In this document: positions 46,785-55,824 of the stretch, piece by piece | How positions within the stretch are numbered: position 1 is the stretch's first letter | Layout: each line of letters starts with the position of its first letter | NCBI GenBank assembly: GCA_963763135.1 | Contig: CAVXNJ010000004.1 | Coordinates: 1 to 64,000, forward strand | Origin: JANMZO01 sp963763135 | Lineage (GTDB): Bacteria; Actinomycetota; Acidimicrobiia; Acidimicrobiales; JANYDT01 | DNA length: 64,000 nucleotides | Reading direction: 5' to 3' | Translations under genes and position numbers: made by a program | The notes under the pieces: model-generated | The model's input: the letters and a program-made list of their open reading frames with translations, nothing else | Database searches by the model: none | Told to the model about the DNA's origin: nothing

Positions 46785-47717
46785 CTACGCCGGCTCGGGA
46801 ACCCTGCGCACGGCGATGCCGGCGACGGCGTCGACCCCAATTCCGTTGCGCTCCATCGTGGCACCGACTTCGGTCATGAAGGGATGTACGCCGCCGCGTA
46901 TGGCTCCCATGACGTCGTGCATATGCATTGCGATCATCTGCGTTTGCATCGGTGTCGGGTTCTCATAACTCAGCTTGTAGTCCATGATGCCGAACCCGAG
47001 GTCGTGAAACGGCATGCCGATGCGAATCGCGTGCTTCCACAGATGCGGATGCACGAGTGCGAGACCGAACCGGAACTCGTTTCGTAGCGTCATCTTCGCT
47101 GACGCGACCGTAAGGACATTTATCAATCTGAGAAAGTTGTAGACGCGGTCACGTCGGTTCGTTGCTCCGGCTGGCGTGATATCGAGCGTGGTGAAGTCGA
47201 TGAACGGTCGGATGTCGGGGACCTGTAGTGAAGCCGCTATCTCACGTTCAACCTCGGAAAGCGTCGAGCGCCGAAGGATGGCCAGATCCCGCAGGACCCG
47301 GTCGGAGTCGATGCTTCCCGTTATCCGAATGATCCCGAGGATGTTCTCCGCGGACCGCGCCGCGTTCTGCTCAAACAGACAGATCCAGGCGGCACCCCGT
47401 TGCTCGTTGAGCCAGTCGCGCGCCTCTCCTTCGCAATCACCCAGATCGACCAGTTGCTGAACTTCCAGTTCGATGATGGACCGGGCGATGGCATCGTCGG
47501 CGCCGAAAACCTGGGCGTCGTGGGTGCTGTCAATCACGAAGCGTTCGCCGATGATCGACGGGGCCGACGGGGCACCCAACCGCCGGCCGGGTGACTCGCG
47601 GAGATCGATGATGCGCTCGGGAACTGTCGGTGTCGCGCTCGGCGGCATCGAACCGGTGGGGAGTGATCCCGGCGGCTGGAATCGCCGCTGCGGTGACGCG
47701 AAGATCAACAACGGCAA
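46785..47717 (-). CDS. Hypothetical protein of unknown function
   Basis: The protein has up to 310 residues. The first ~50 are poorly ordered (Pro/Ser-rich). A middle part has WICLFEQNAARSAENILGIIRITGSIDSDRVLRDLAILRRS, and the end has HAIRIGMPFHDLGFGIMDYKLSYENPTPMQTQMIAMHMHDVMGAIR. The layout recalls acyl-transferase-like (GNAT/FeeM) folds, but I see no secure motif and do not assign one. The first codon of the frame is TTG; ATG at 47648 is a shorter option. It is convergent with the GGDEF-EAL gene, 14 bases apart. Confidence 0.65.
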   Translation of the reverse strand: MPLLIFASPQRRFQPPGSLPTGSMPPSATPTVPERIIDLRESPGRRLGAPSAPSIIGERFVIDSTHDAQVFGADDAIARSIIELEVQQLVDLGDCEGEARDWLNEQRGAAWICLFEQNAARSAENILGIIRITGSIDSDRVLRDLAILRRSTLSEVEREIAASLQVPDIRPFIDFTTLDITPAGATNRRDRVYNFLRLINVLTVASAKMTLRNEFRFGLALVHPHLWKHAIRIGMPFHDLGFGIMDYKLSYENPTPMQTQMIAMHMHDVMGAIRGGVHPFMTEVGATMERNGIGVDAVAGIAVRRVPEPA

Positions 47718-47961
47718 CGTCGATTTGGTCGCGGGAATTGGCAGTCGGATTCATTGTTTCGCAGTCGTGTGAAAGGTGAACCGTCGCTCGGCTGTGAATC
47801 TAATTTCAAAATCAAATATTGGGAAGTGCAAATGACCCCAATGGGCCGTTTGGACTAGTGAAATGCTGATTTCGGATGGGAGTCGGCAGCGTTTCGTGAC
47901 GTAACCATGAGCCGGAGCGAACGTGGGCGCGGGCCGCGAGGATCCCCGCTGCCCGGGTAAC

Positions 47962-49065
47962 TCAGCTCGTGGCGAGAGGAATCTGCTGCGTGGTGCAGTG
48001 GGGTCCGCCGCCCCCGTACGCGACGATGTCGCCCGGCACGCCGACGACGCGACGATCCGGCCATGCTTCAGCAATGATCGCCAGCATGTCGGAATCGGCC
48101 GGATGCCCGGTCACCGGGACGATCACGCCGCCGTTGCAGAGGTACAGGTTGCAGTACGGCACGGGGAATCGCTCCCCGTCGACCTCGCAGTAGGGGAGAA
48201 CGGGAACGTCGACGATCTGGAGCGGTCGACCCTTTGCATCGGCCGCACCGTCGAGGCATCGCCGACTCAATGCCAGTCGAGCGAACTCGGGGTCGTTGGG
48301 ATCGTCGCACCCCTGCCACAGCACCCGACCGGGTTCGATGAACATGGCAACCAGGTCGATGTGGCCATCGGTGTCGCGATCATCGATCGACACGGGAAGC
48401 CATACGACGCGCTCCAATCCGAGCGAGGCGCACAACATCGATTCGATATGCGCACGTGACATATGCGGGTTTCGATTGGGGTGGAGAAGACACTGCTCGG
48501 TCGTGATGAGGGTTCCGTCGCCGTCGACCGTGATCGAACCGCCTTCCAGCACCATGTCGACCGAGATTCGCTCATCACCGCGATGTTGCGCCAAACGGGT
48601 CGGGACCAGGTCGTCGTCGGTGAACGGAACGTACTTCTCGCCCCATCCATTGAAGCGAAAGTCAAGCGCAATCCGCCTCGCCTGCCGTGGCGTACCTTCG
48701 GGTCCGGAAGCGGGGTTCGGTCCCGTCGTGACGTAGATCGGGGCGGTGTCTCGGAGCCAGGAATCATCGAGCGGCACCTCCACGATTTCGATGTTCGGAT
48801 GAGCGGCGAACTCGGCGGCCAGCTCCAGATCACGGTGGTTGGCCAACATCGTCACCGGTTCGAACTCCGCAATCGTTCTGGCGATGTGCGACCACGCCAA
48901 CTGACCGTCGCGGAGCCGATCGCGCCACAGGTCCGAACGACAGGGAAACACGATCAGGGTGCGCTCGTGAGGAGCACTTTCGGCGGGCATCCGGAACCCC
49001 TCGAGCCGTTCCGACAGGGCGGCGGCGTGATTCGGCACGCTGGTGGGGGGAGTGGCTGAACCCAT
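47962..49065 (-). CDS. aguA: Agmatine deiminase/peptidyl-arginine-deiminase-family protein
   Basis: The protein has 367 residues and a pentein fold. ERTLIVFPCRSDLWRDRL, VPLDDSWLRDTAPIYV, FNGWGEKYVPF, DMVLEGGSITVDGDGTLITTEQCLL, DGHIDLVAMFIEPGRVL and the catalytic cysteine segment YGGGGPHCTTQQIP match agmatine deiminase. It converts agmatine to N-carbamoylputrescine and ammonia. No N-carbamoylputrescine amidase lies nearby. The 244-bp gap on its 3' side (47718-47961) is AT-richer than average and holds no gene that I can support. Confidence 0.93.
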   Translation of the reverse strand: MGSATPPTSVPNHAAALSERLEGFRMPAESAPHERTLIVFPCRSDLWRDRLRDGQLAWSHIARTIAEFEPVTMLANHRDLELAAEFAAHPNIEIVEVPLDDSWLRDTAPIYVTTGPNPASGPEGTPRQARRIALDFRFNGWGEKYVPFTDDDLVPTRLAQHRGDERISVDMVLEGGSITVDGDGTLITTEQCLLHPNRNPHMSRAHIESMLCASLGLERVVWLPVSIDDRDTDGHIDLVAMFIEPGRVLWQGCDDPNDPEFARLALSRRCLDGAADAKGRPLQIVDVPVLPYCEVDGERFPVPYCNLYLCNGGVIVPVTGHPADSDMLAIIAEAWPDRRVVGVPGDIVAYGGGGPHCTTQQIPLATS

Positions 49066-49140
49066 GGGCGCTGAGACTAATCGCGTGAACAGAGCGGCCC
49101 GGCTCGCCCGGGATCGGCTCGACCTGGCGGCCGCGGGCTT

Positions 49141-50307
49141 CTAGCGCAGCGTGATCTGAGCGGAGGCCTGTTCTTCGGTGAACTGGTCAACACCGACGCT
49201 CACCTTCAAGGTCCACACGCCGTTCAACGGGAGGTCGGCATTGAGCACCTGGAAGTGGTTCGGACCGGCCCGGAGCACCTTCAGCTCGATGGGTGCGATG
49301 CCGGATCCGTGCGTGGCTGACAACGACGCATGATCGATTGGTTGCTGGGCACCGGTCTTCGTCAACGCATAGATGTGGATGGCATTGAGACCCTTGCGGG
49401 CGGGGTCGATGGTGACGTCGACGTTCAAGGTGGTGGTGGCGAGTCGGAGCGCGACAGGCTTTGACACCACTTCGCGGGCCGGCGCGACGTTTACGAGGAG
49501 AGCAGTCACGCCGACCACCACCATGCCAAGCGCCGCCTCGAGGAACAGTCGGCGTCGGACCGTTGCGTTGACGGTTGTGTTGACGGATGAAGTCGGCTGC
49601 GGGCTCGGTGGCGTGACGGTCGTAGCCACCGGTGGGCGTTGGAGGTGGCGGCGGGCGAGTCCTCCGAGAGCGAGTATCACGACGACGAGTGCCAGCTTCA
49701 CCAGAAGCAGCTGACCATAGGTCGTTTCCCGTGCGGCCTGGACCGAACCCACCTGACGCCACGAGGCGAACCCACCCGAGACGACCATTCCGATGACGGC
49801 AGCGAAGGCCAGCGGTGAAAATCGTCGGAGAACGGCTTCGGCTTCCAACGAATCACGGTTGGTCGAGCCAGAACCAGAGTCGGTCGTTGTTGCAGCCCCG
49901 ATCGTTGCCACCACGAATATGAGGCCGCCAATCCACAACGCCGTCGATCCGACATGGATGATCGTGAACAACGCGCCGAGCGTCTTGTGCGGACCGGTGT
50001 TTCCGTGGCCCGCAAATACCTGCGAGACCAATGCGGCCCCGACGAGAACCGCAGCACCAGCAACCAGTGTTTGGGTACCGCCAATCCTGCTTACGGTCGA
50101 ATCCGCAGGCGTAGCCGGCATTTCAGCGGCTGCTGCCGTGGAGCGGGATCGAAACAGCTGGGCGAGAACGAGACCGAGCACGACGAGGGCGAGCGTGCGA
50201 GCGATGATGGCCTGACCGACCGAGTCGTTGAGGGTGTCGTCGAGCAGTGTTCCGTCGGTCACCGCGCCGAACCCGTAGCCCCCGACATAGGGACCGTAAA
50301 GAAACAC
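49141..50307 (-). CDS. copD: CopD-like copper-transport membrane domain (C-terminal part of a CopC-CopD protein)
   Basis: This 388-residue frame covers the membrane part of a YcnJ-like copper protein. Helices begin with a segment just upstream of the first GTG (VLCALSGIALVFLYGPYVGG, in the same frame), then LVAGAAVLVGAALVSQVF, LFTIIHVGSTALWIGGLIFVVATIG with the conserved His and Trp, and LLLVKLALVVVILALGG. The last ~130 residues are an extracellular Ig-like domain (FixH/YtkA-like). Reading further upstream, this frame continues into the CopC frame without a gap, so the two are probably one gene. Confidence 0.85.
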   Translation of the reverse strand: MFLYGPYVGGYGFGAVTDGTLLDDTLNDSVGQAIIARTLALVVLGLVLAQLFRSRSTAAAAEMPATPADSTVSRIGGTQTLVAGAAVLVGAALVSQVFAGHGNTGPHKTLGALFTIIHVGSTALWIGGLIFVVATIGAATTTDSGSGSTNRDSLEAEAVLRRFSPLAFAAVIGMVVSGGFASWRQVGSVQAARETTYGQLLLVKLALVVVILALGGLARRHLQRPPVATTVTPPSPQPTSSVNTTVNATVRRRLFLEAALGMVVVGVTALLVNVAPAREVVSKPVALRLATTTLNVDVTIDPARKGLNAIHIYALTKTGAQQPIDHASLSATHGSGIAPIELKVLRAGPNHFQVLNADLPLNGVWTLKVSVGVDQFTEEQASAQITLR

Positions 50308-50351
50308 CAGAGCAATACCGCTAAGCGCGCATAGGACTGTGGCGGAGCGCG

Positions 50352-50972
50352 TCAGTACCAGTAACCGGTGATGTGCCGCATCGAACGTTGCATCGAACGT
50401 TGCATCGAACGCACCGGGCGCGGGCTCCCTACGAATTGGGTGTAACCCACGCCGCCAATGAGCACGATCATCGAAAAAAAGGCACAGAACCGGAGCAGCG
50501 CGAGCGTAACGCCGAGGCCAGCGGGCCCGCCGCCGGCGCCGAGGAGTTTCTCGGCCAGTCGGGCGACCGCCGCCTGATCGCCGCTACCGCCGACCCGGAA
50601 GGTGAAGGCACCACGGATGGGATGGCCGTCGGCCGAAACCGCTCGCCAGCTCACCACGTACGCGCCGCTTTGGAGCTTGGGAAGCGTGACGGTTTGGACG
50701 CGCCCACCGTTTGAGGCCGTCGGAGACGGGGTCGCGATTCGTTCCGACGATTCGTTGATGAGCCGGATCCCGCCCTTGGGGATTCGCACCGACTCGCCGA
50801 ACTCGAACACCAGGCTCGACGGTGACCGGTCCAGGGATGCCCCGGATGCGGGGGTCGTCGTCAGCAGTTCGGCGTGCGCACTGCTCGGTGATGCAGAAGC
50901 AACGAGGAGCCCGATCACGACCCCGAGTACAAGCAACACGGCTGCAACGGGTTTTCGTATCGATCGAAACAC
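50352..50972 (-). CDS. copC: CopC-like copper-binding domain (N-terminal part of a CopC-CopD protein)
   Basis: This 206-residue frame has a signal peptide ending SSAHAELL, where His would be the first mature residue as in copper-binding CopC, and LTTTPASGASLDRSPSSLVFEF and WRAVSADGHPIRGAFTFRV. One membrane helix follows (LALLRFCAFFSMIVLIGGV). The frame then ends in an odd tail inside a 12-bp repeat. A one-base deletion near GTAGGGAGC would link it to the CopD frame as FVGEPAPGAFDA. The fused protein would bind copper outside and pass it through the membrane part. Confidence 0.85.
   Translation of the reverse strand: MFRSIRKPVAAVLLVLGVVIGLLVASASPSSAHAELLTTTPASGASLDRSPSSLVFEFGESVRIPKGGIRLINESSERIATPSPTASNGGRVQTVTLPKLQSGAYVVSWRAVSADGHPIRGAFTFRVGGSGDQAAVARLAEKLLGAGGGPAGLGVTLALLRFCAFFSMIVLIGGVGYTQFVGSPRPVRSMQRSMQRSMRHITGYWY
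50378..50411. repeat. 12-bp direct repeat, 2.8 copies, inside copCD
   Basis: GCATCGAACGTT occurs twice in full at 50378 and 50390, and ten bases of it recur at 50402. It lies at the junction between the CopC and CopD frames. In the CopD frame it reads FDATFDATFDAA, an in-frame four-residue repeat, so the repeat itself does not break the frame. Confidence 0.85.
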
Positions 50973-51043
50973 GCCCCAACGTTAGATGCCGTCGGTCGGC
51001 ACCGATGGCGAAAGCTGAAGGTGTTCTTCGGCGAAGGCCCCGC

Positions 51044-52231
51044 TCAACTGTCGCCGCAGCGGAACACCCGCTCTCCGGCCTGCCACACCTCGACCACCTC
51101 GAAGGTGTCGGACAGCACGACCAGATCAGCACGGCGACCGCGGACGATGGCTCCCCGGTCGCGCAGTCCCAGCACCTGAGCGGGCGTCGTCGAACACATC
51201 GTTGCCGCGGCGACCACCGAACCGGTCATGGAAACGGTGTTCGCGAACGCCCTGTCCATCGTGAGAGCGCTCCCTGCCAATGGTGCATCGGGGGTGGCGA
51301 GCCGAATCACGCCGTCGAGTACGTCTATGTCGCGGCCACCCAACTTGTGCCGACCGTTGGGCTGCCCAGCCGCCTCGATGGCGTCGGTGATCATGCAAAC
51401 CCTATGTGTGCCTACTGATTTCACGATCAGCATGATCACCGCCGGATCGAGATGCACGCCGTCGTTGATGAGCTCCACGAACATCCGGTCGTCGTTGAGG
51501 ATCTCGACCACCGGACCACCGTTGCGGTGATGAATGGCCGGCATTGCGTTGCACAGATGGGTCGCGAGTCGAGCGCCCCGGTCGATCGCCGCGTGAACCT
51601 CGGCCGCGGTGGCGGAGGTATGACCGATTGCTCCGACAACGCCTTCGCCGACCAATAGGTCGAGCATCTCGAGTGCTTGCGGTAGTTCAGGGGCGAAGGT
51701 CAGCTGCCGCAGCAGTCCGGCGGCCGCACTGATCAACTCGCGGGTCTCTGTGACGGACGGGCTGCGAAGATGCCTCGGGTCGTGCGCTCCGCAGTGACCG
51801 AGAGAGATGTACGGCCCTTCCGCGTGTATGCCGACGATCGTTTCGTCGGACCGGGCGAAGCGGGCCAGCGATCTGGCCGATCGCACCAGGTGCTCATGTG
51901 GCGAGCTGATGAGGCTCGCCAGCATCGAGGTTGTGCCGTGGCGTCGGTGGAAGTGTGCGGCGGTGCGGGTGCTGTCGAGGTCGCCGTCTAGGAATGAGCC
52001 ACCGCCCCCACCGTGGCAGTGGACATCGACGAAACCGGGCACGATCCACGCCCCGCCGCTGGCGCTCACATCGTGAAGCAGCCCGGTCGGCCGGTCGTTG
52101 CGTCCGACACCCTCAATCACCGCGTCGTTGGTGGCGACCCAGCCGTCTTTGACGAGCCCGAGCGGAGCGACCACGGTGCCGCCGACGAGCACGACCCCGG
52201 TATTCGTATGCGACGAGAGACGTTCGTTCAT
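51044..52231 (-). CDS. nagA: N-acetylglucosamine-6-phosphate deacetylase
   Basis: This 395-residue amidohydrolase removes acetate from GlcNAc-6-phosphate. The metal and substrate motifs are VPGFVDVHCHGGGGGSF, VGIHAEGPYIS, GAIGHTSATAAEV, ATHLCNAMPAIHHR, ELINDGVHLDP and MITDAIEAAG, in the usual order. It follows the secreted spherulin-4-like gene by 64 bases in the same direction. That suggests that amino sugars are released outside and used inside; no kinase or nagB is in the window. Confidence 0.95.
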   Translation of the reverse strand: MNERLSSHTNTGVVLVGGTVVAPLGLVKDGWVATNDAVIEGVGRNDRPTGLLHDVSASGGAWIVPGFVDVHCHGGGGGSFLDGDLDSTRTAAHFHRRHGTTSMLASLISSPHEHLVRSARSLARFARSDETIVGIHAEGPYISLGHCGAHDPRHLRSPSVTETRELISAAAGLLRQLTFAPELPQALEMLDLLVGEGVVGAIGHTSATAAEVHAAIDRGARLATHLCNAMPAIHHRNGGPVVEILNDDRMFVELINDGVHLDPAVIMLIVKSVGTHRVCMITDAIEAAGQPNGRHKLGGRDIDVLDGVIRLATPDAPLAGSALTMDRAFANTVSMTGSVVAAATMCSTTPAQVLGLRDRGAIVRGRRADLVVLSDTFEVVEVWQAGERVFRCGDS

Positions 52232-52295
52232 GTCTCTCTATGTTGGCCCACCGTCAGCCGGCGGGAGGGCATGGTTACGGAATCTTGACCGAAAC

Positions 52296-54013
52296 TCAGC
52301 CGGTGAAGTTGATCTTCTTCGCTTTGATGGCTTTGGCGGTTGGGGCCTGGGGAATGCCGTCTGCATCGACGGCGGTCGTCTCCGCCGCCTGGACCGCGGA
52401 GTTCGGACCCTTCGTCGTCGTGGTGGTTGTGCGCACCGACCGCCGTCGTGGTCGTGGCCCCGGGCTCCTGCGAGTCGCCCGGCGGACGTGGTCGTGGTGG
52501 TCGTCGCACCGGCCACCGTGGTGGTTGTGGCGCCGGGGGCAAGCGGAACGAGGGTGGTCGGGGCGGCCGTGGAGGTGCTGGCCGGCGGGGTCGTGCTCGA
52601 CGTCGGCGCGGCGGTGATCGTCGACGAGGTCGGTCCGGGTGGCGTAACCGATCCAGCTACCGCGGCTCGGAGCGCCGCAAAATACGTGGCATCGGGGAAT
52701 TGGGTCCACTGGTCGTTTTGGGCGATCCAGATGAGGCCGGCATTGCGCTGCTTAGCCAAAGCGACGAGGGACGGAATGTCACCGATCGAAGCACCGTGAA
52801 CGATCTGCCAGATCTTGTCCTGTCCGACGGAACGGCCCCATTCACTCGCCGGCCACCCGGGAAACGACGACGCCGTGCCTTCAAAGTTCACCGATGTGGT
52901 CGAGATCGTGTTGAAGCACGAACCCGCGGTCTGACCCGGGTTGTACACGAGTCGCTTGCCCGCCGTGAGGGCCTGGTTGTACATGCTCGTGTAGTCGTTT
53001 TGGGCTTTGACGGAACAGCCGGAGCGGACCTCGTCGAGAAAGACACCGTCGACGTCGGGATCCGCCAGTGCTGTGGCGATGCGGCCGCTAGCGAGGCTGG
53101 CGTTGGTGGTGTTTTTGGTCAGGTACCCGGTTGGTACGTACACATAGATTTTTGCGCCTCCGGCTCGGGCGGCCTGAACCTTGGACCGGATAACCGGGAG
53201 ATCGGCCGCCTCGATCGTGATCGCGCCGATATCGGAAATACCGCTGAGCAGGCGGTCCCAGGCGGCGAGGTCGGAGAAATACGCCGGAACGCCGAGCTTG
53301 GGGGCGGGTGCGACCGGGTAACCGGCATACGGGTCGAGTGAACCGGATGGAACGTTCGATGCGCTGCCGTCGGCCAGAACATATTGCGCCGAATCAGCCA
53401 TGTTGACGGCCGCCGCGCCGCCCGTGCATCCGGCGGTGCCGATGACGATGACCGCGCCCGGCCAGGCCGCGCTGATGGTCGAGATGGCGGCGGTGGCTTC
53501 GGGGCAGGTATACCCGGCGAGGAACACGCCATCGGTCCCCACCCGGGGGCTTCGGTAATCGACAGCGACCGCCTCGCCTCGTGACTTCGGAAGGTACCCG
53601 AGCACCTTCGTGCCGGTCCCCGCTCCAAGACGCTTGGCGCGGAGAACGAAATCCTCGACGTTGGGATTTGGTCCCGCATAACCGTCGGCATCGAGGTCGA
53701 GACCGTCGACGGCCTCGGGCCCGTTGGCTGGGTTCACCACGACGTACGCGAACTGATTGACGGCCCGCAGCACCCGGTCGAAGCGTGGATCCATCGCGCG
53801 TCCGAGAAGGACCGCATCGCCATCTATCTGGACGGTTCGGACGCCCTGGGCCAGCGAGGGGCTGGACTGAAACGCAACGAACCCGCCGCCGATCACACCG
53901 GCGATGGCGCCCACGGCAAGCAGGCGACGACGCAGCCGTCGGAACGGCGAGATATCTGATGTCAACACGGGGGCAGAGGATAGGTCACGAAACGTAGGCG
54001 GCAAAAGGGCCAA
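52296..54013 (-). CDS. Secreted spherulation-specific family 4 (GH135-like) protein, tail frameshifted
   Basis: The protein has about 570 residues. After a basic start and a hydrophobic signal (LAVGAIAGVIGGGFVAF), a core of ~450 residues shows two spherulin-4 barrels: FAYVVVNPANGPEAVDG...TKVLGYLPKSRG and IYVYVPTGYLTKN...PDVDGVFLDEVRSG. This family is related to GH135 Sph3, which cleaves galactosaminogalactan. The C-terminus is a Thr/Ala-rich tail. It is broken by two +1 shifts (about 52430-52510) and ends KAIKAKKINFTG at 52296; the unshifted frame would run to 52238. Activity is inferred from the family only. Confidence 0.82.
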
Positions 54014-54087
54014 CTAGCTCATTGGCTGTTCTGGTGGGTAGCGTGCCCACATCACCTATTCCCACGGGTGCTTTTTTGGAGGTTGGT

Positions 54088-55056
54088 ATGACCAGTGCAC
54101 ACGCAGTAGATCCAGCGGTGCAGGGCTTTCTCGATATGTTGGCGGCGAACCCAAGCCCGCCGGCGGCTGAGCAGGGTGTCGAGGCGATGCGGGCCGGTTA
54201 CGAAGCTCTTTCGGCGATGGCGGGACCGAGCCCGGAAATGGCTGTTGTCGACTCGTCGTTTCCGGGACCGGGTGGCCCGGTTGCGATTCGGATTTACACA
54301 CCGAAGGGAGCGGCAACGCCGGCGCCGGTCCTGGTGTGGTTTCACGGTGGCGGATGGGTTATCGGCAGTCTGCAGACGAGCGACGCGCAGTGCCGGCAGT
54401 TGGCTGACCGTTCGAATGTGATCGTGGTGAGCGTTGACTACCGCCTGGCGCCTGAGCACGTCTTTCCGGCGGCCTTCGATGACGCCGTCGCAGCGGTGCA
54501 GTGGGTGGCCGAGCACGCTTCGGAATTCGGCGGCGATCCGGCGAAGCTGGCCGTCGGCGGCGGAAGCGCCGGTGCGAATCTGGCCGCAACCGCAGCGCTT
54601 TGGGTTCGCGACAACAACGGGCCGAAGCTTTCGCTCCAGTTGCTGGTGTACCCGGTAACGCTCGTTGGTGAGGAGTATCCGTCGCGGGTGAAGAACGGTG
54701 AGGGTTACCTGCTGACCAAGGACACGATGGACTGGTTCATCGCAAACTACGTACCGAATCTGACACCCGAGTTGAAGGTGGACCAGCGCCTTTCGCCGAT
54801 CCACGCGAAGGATCTTCACGGTGTGTGCGCGGCGCATGTCGTCACCGCCTACTGGGACCCGCTGCGCGACGAAGGTGAGGCCTATGCGCACAAGTTGCGT
54901 GCCGCGGCCGTGAAATGCAGTATCACCCGCTACGAAGGGCTCACGCACGAGTTCTTCGGGCACGAAACGCTGTTCCCGATCGGCAAGCGTGCCGTCGACG
55001 AGGCAGCGACCGAAATCCGCAAAGCATTTGGCATCCCCAAAGGAGAAGGACAATGA
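54088..55056 (+). CDS. HSL-family alpha/beta hydrolase (esterase)
   Basis: This 322-residue hormone-sensitive-lipase-type esterase has the oxyanion motif VWFHGGGWVIG and the nucleophile motif VGGGSAGANLAA. The Asp is in TAYWDPLRDEG and the His in YEGLTHEFFGH. ATG at 54088 follows GGAGGTTGGT, a strong ribosome site, so the longer frame from 54022 is not used. It overlaps the SDR gene by four bases (ATGA), so both enzymes are made together and may act on one ester or alcohol substrate. Confidence 0.93.
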   Translation: MTSAHAVDPAVQGFLDMLAANPSPPAAEQGVEAMRAGYEALSAMAGPSPEMAVVDSSFPGPGGPVAIRIYTPKGAATPAPVLVWFHGGGWVIGSLQTSDAQCRQLADRSNVIVVSVDYRLAPEHVFPAAFDDAVAAVQWVAEHASEFGGDPAKLAVGGGSAGANLAATAALWVRDNNGPKLSLQLLVYPVTLVGEEYPSRVKNGEGYLLTKDTMDWFIANYVPNLTPELKVDQRLSPIHAKDLHGVCAAHVVTAYWDPLRDEGEAYAHKLRAAAVKCSITRYEGLTHEFFGHETLFPIGKRAVDEAATEIRKAFGIPKGEGQ

Positions 55057-55817
55057 GTGAGTTGTTGCGAGCAGCCGGACGGTTGGAGGGGAAGATCGCC
55101 CTCATTACCGGTGGCGCCCGAGGTCAGGGCGCGGCGGAGGCCGGTCTGTTTGTGAAGGAAGGCGCGACGGTCGTCATCACCGATGTACTCGACGACGATG
55201 GAGCCAAAACCGCGGCGAATCTCGGTGAGAAGTGCGTGTACATGCACCAGGACGTGACGTCCGAAGACGAGTGGACGGCGGTTGTGGCTGCGATCGTCGA
55301 ACAATTCGGACGCATCGACGTTCTCGTGAACAACGCAGGCATCTTCCCCGCCGGTGGGGTTCTCACAACGACGAAGGCCGACTACGAGAAGGTTATTGCG
55401 ATCAACCAGACCGGCGTGTTCCTCGGCATGCAGGCGGTTGGTCGTGTGATGGTCGAACAACGCAGCGGGTCGATCGTGAACATTTCGTCGATCGCCGGCA
55501 TGCAGGGGACCCCCGGGTTCATCGGCTACGGCGCTTCGAAATGGGCAGTCCGGGGCATGACGAAGTCGGTCGCGCGAGAACTGGCACCGTTCGGTATCCG
55601 CGTGAACTCGGTCCATCCCGGCATCATCGACACGCCGATGCTGCAGACGTTCGACGCCCTCGGTCCCCAGATCCGCGAGTCGCTGGATGCGCGAATACCG
55701 GTAGGTCGGTCCGCTGAAGCGGTGGAGGTCGGGCAACTGGTGCTGTACCTCGCATCGAACGAGAGCTCGTATTCGACGGGTTCGGAGTTCATCGTCGACG
55801 GCGGCTGGCTGTCCTAG
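55053..55817 (+). CDS. Short-chain dehydrogenase/reductase (hydroxysteroid-dehydrogenase-like)
   Basis: The protein has 254 residues. The cofactor motif is ALITGGARGQGAAEAGLF, NAGIFPAGG follows, and the catalytic part has INISSIAGMQG (as VNISSIAGMQGTPGF) and YGASKWAVRG with Tyr and Lys. Asp in VVITDVLDDDG favours NAD(H). It belongs to the 3-alpha/20-beta-hydroxysteroid dehydrogenase-like group by sequence. It starts inside the stop of the esterase gene, preceded by AAGGAGAAGG. Confidence 0.92.
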   Translation: MSELLRAAGRLEGKIALITGGARGQGAAEAGLFVKEGATVVITDVLDDDGAKTAANLGEKCVYMHQDVTSEDEWTAVVAAIVEQFGRIDVLVNNAGIFPAGGVLTTTKADYEKVIAINQTGVFLGMQAVGRVMVEQRSGSIVNISSIAGMQGTPGFIGYGASKWAVRGMTKSVARELAPFGIRVNSVHPGIIDTPMLQTFDALGPQIRESLDARIPVGRSAEAVEVGQLVLYLASNESSYSTGSEFIVDGGWLS

Positions 55818-55824
55818 CAGGTAG

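Noticed and set aside
47751..48074. 107-codon minus-strand frame next to agmatine deiminase
   Set aside because: Most of it overlaps the deiminase in another frame, and the rest is low-complexity basic sequence without motifs.
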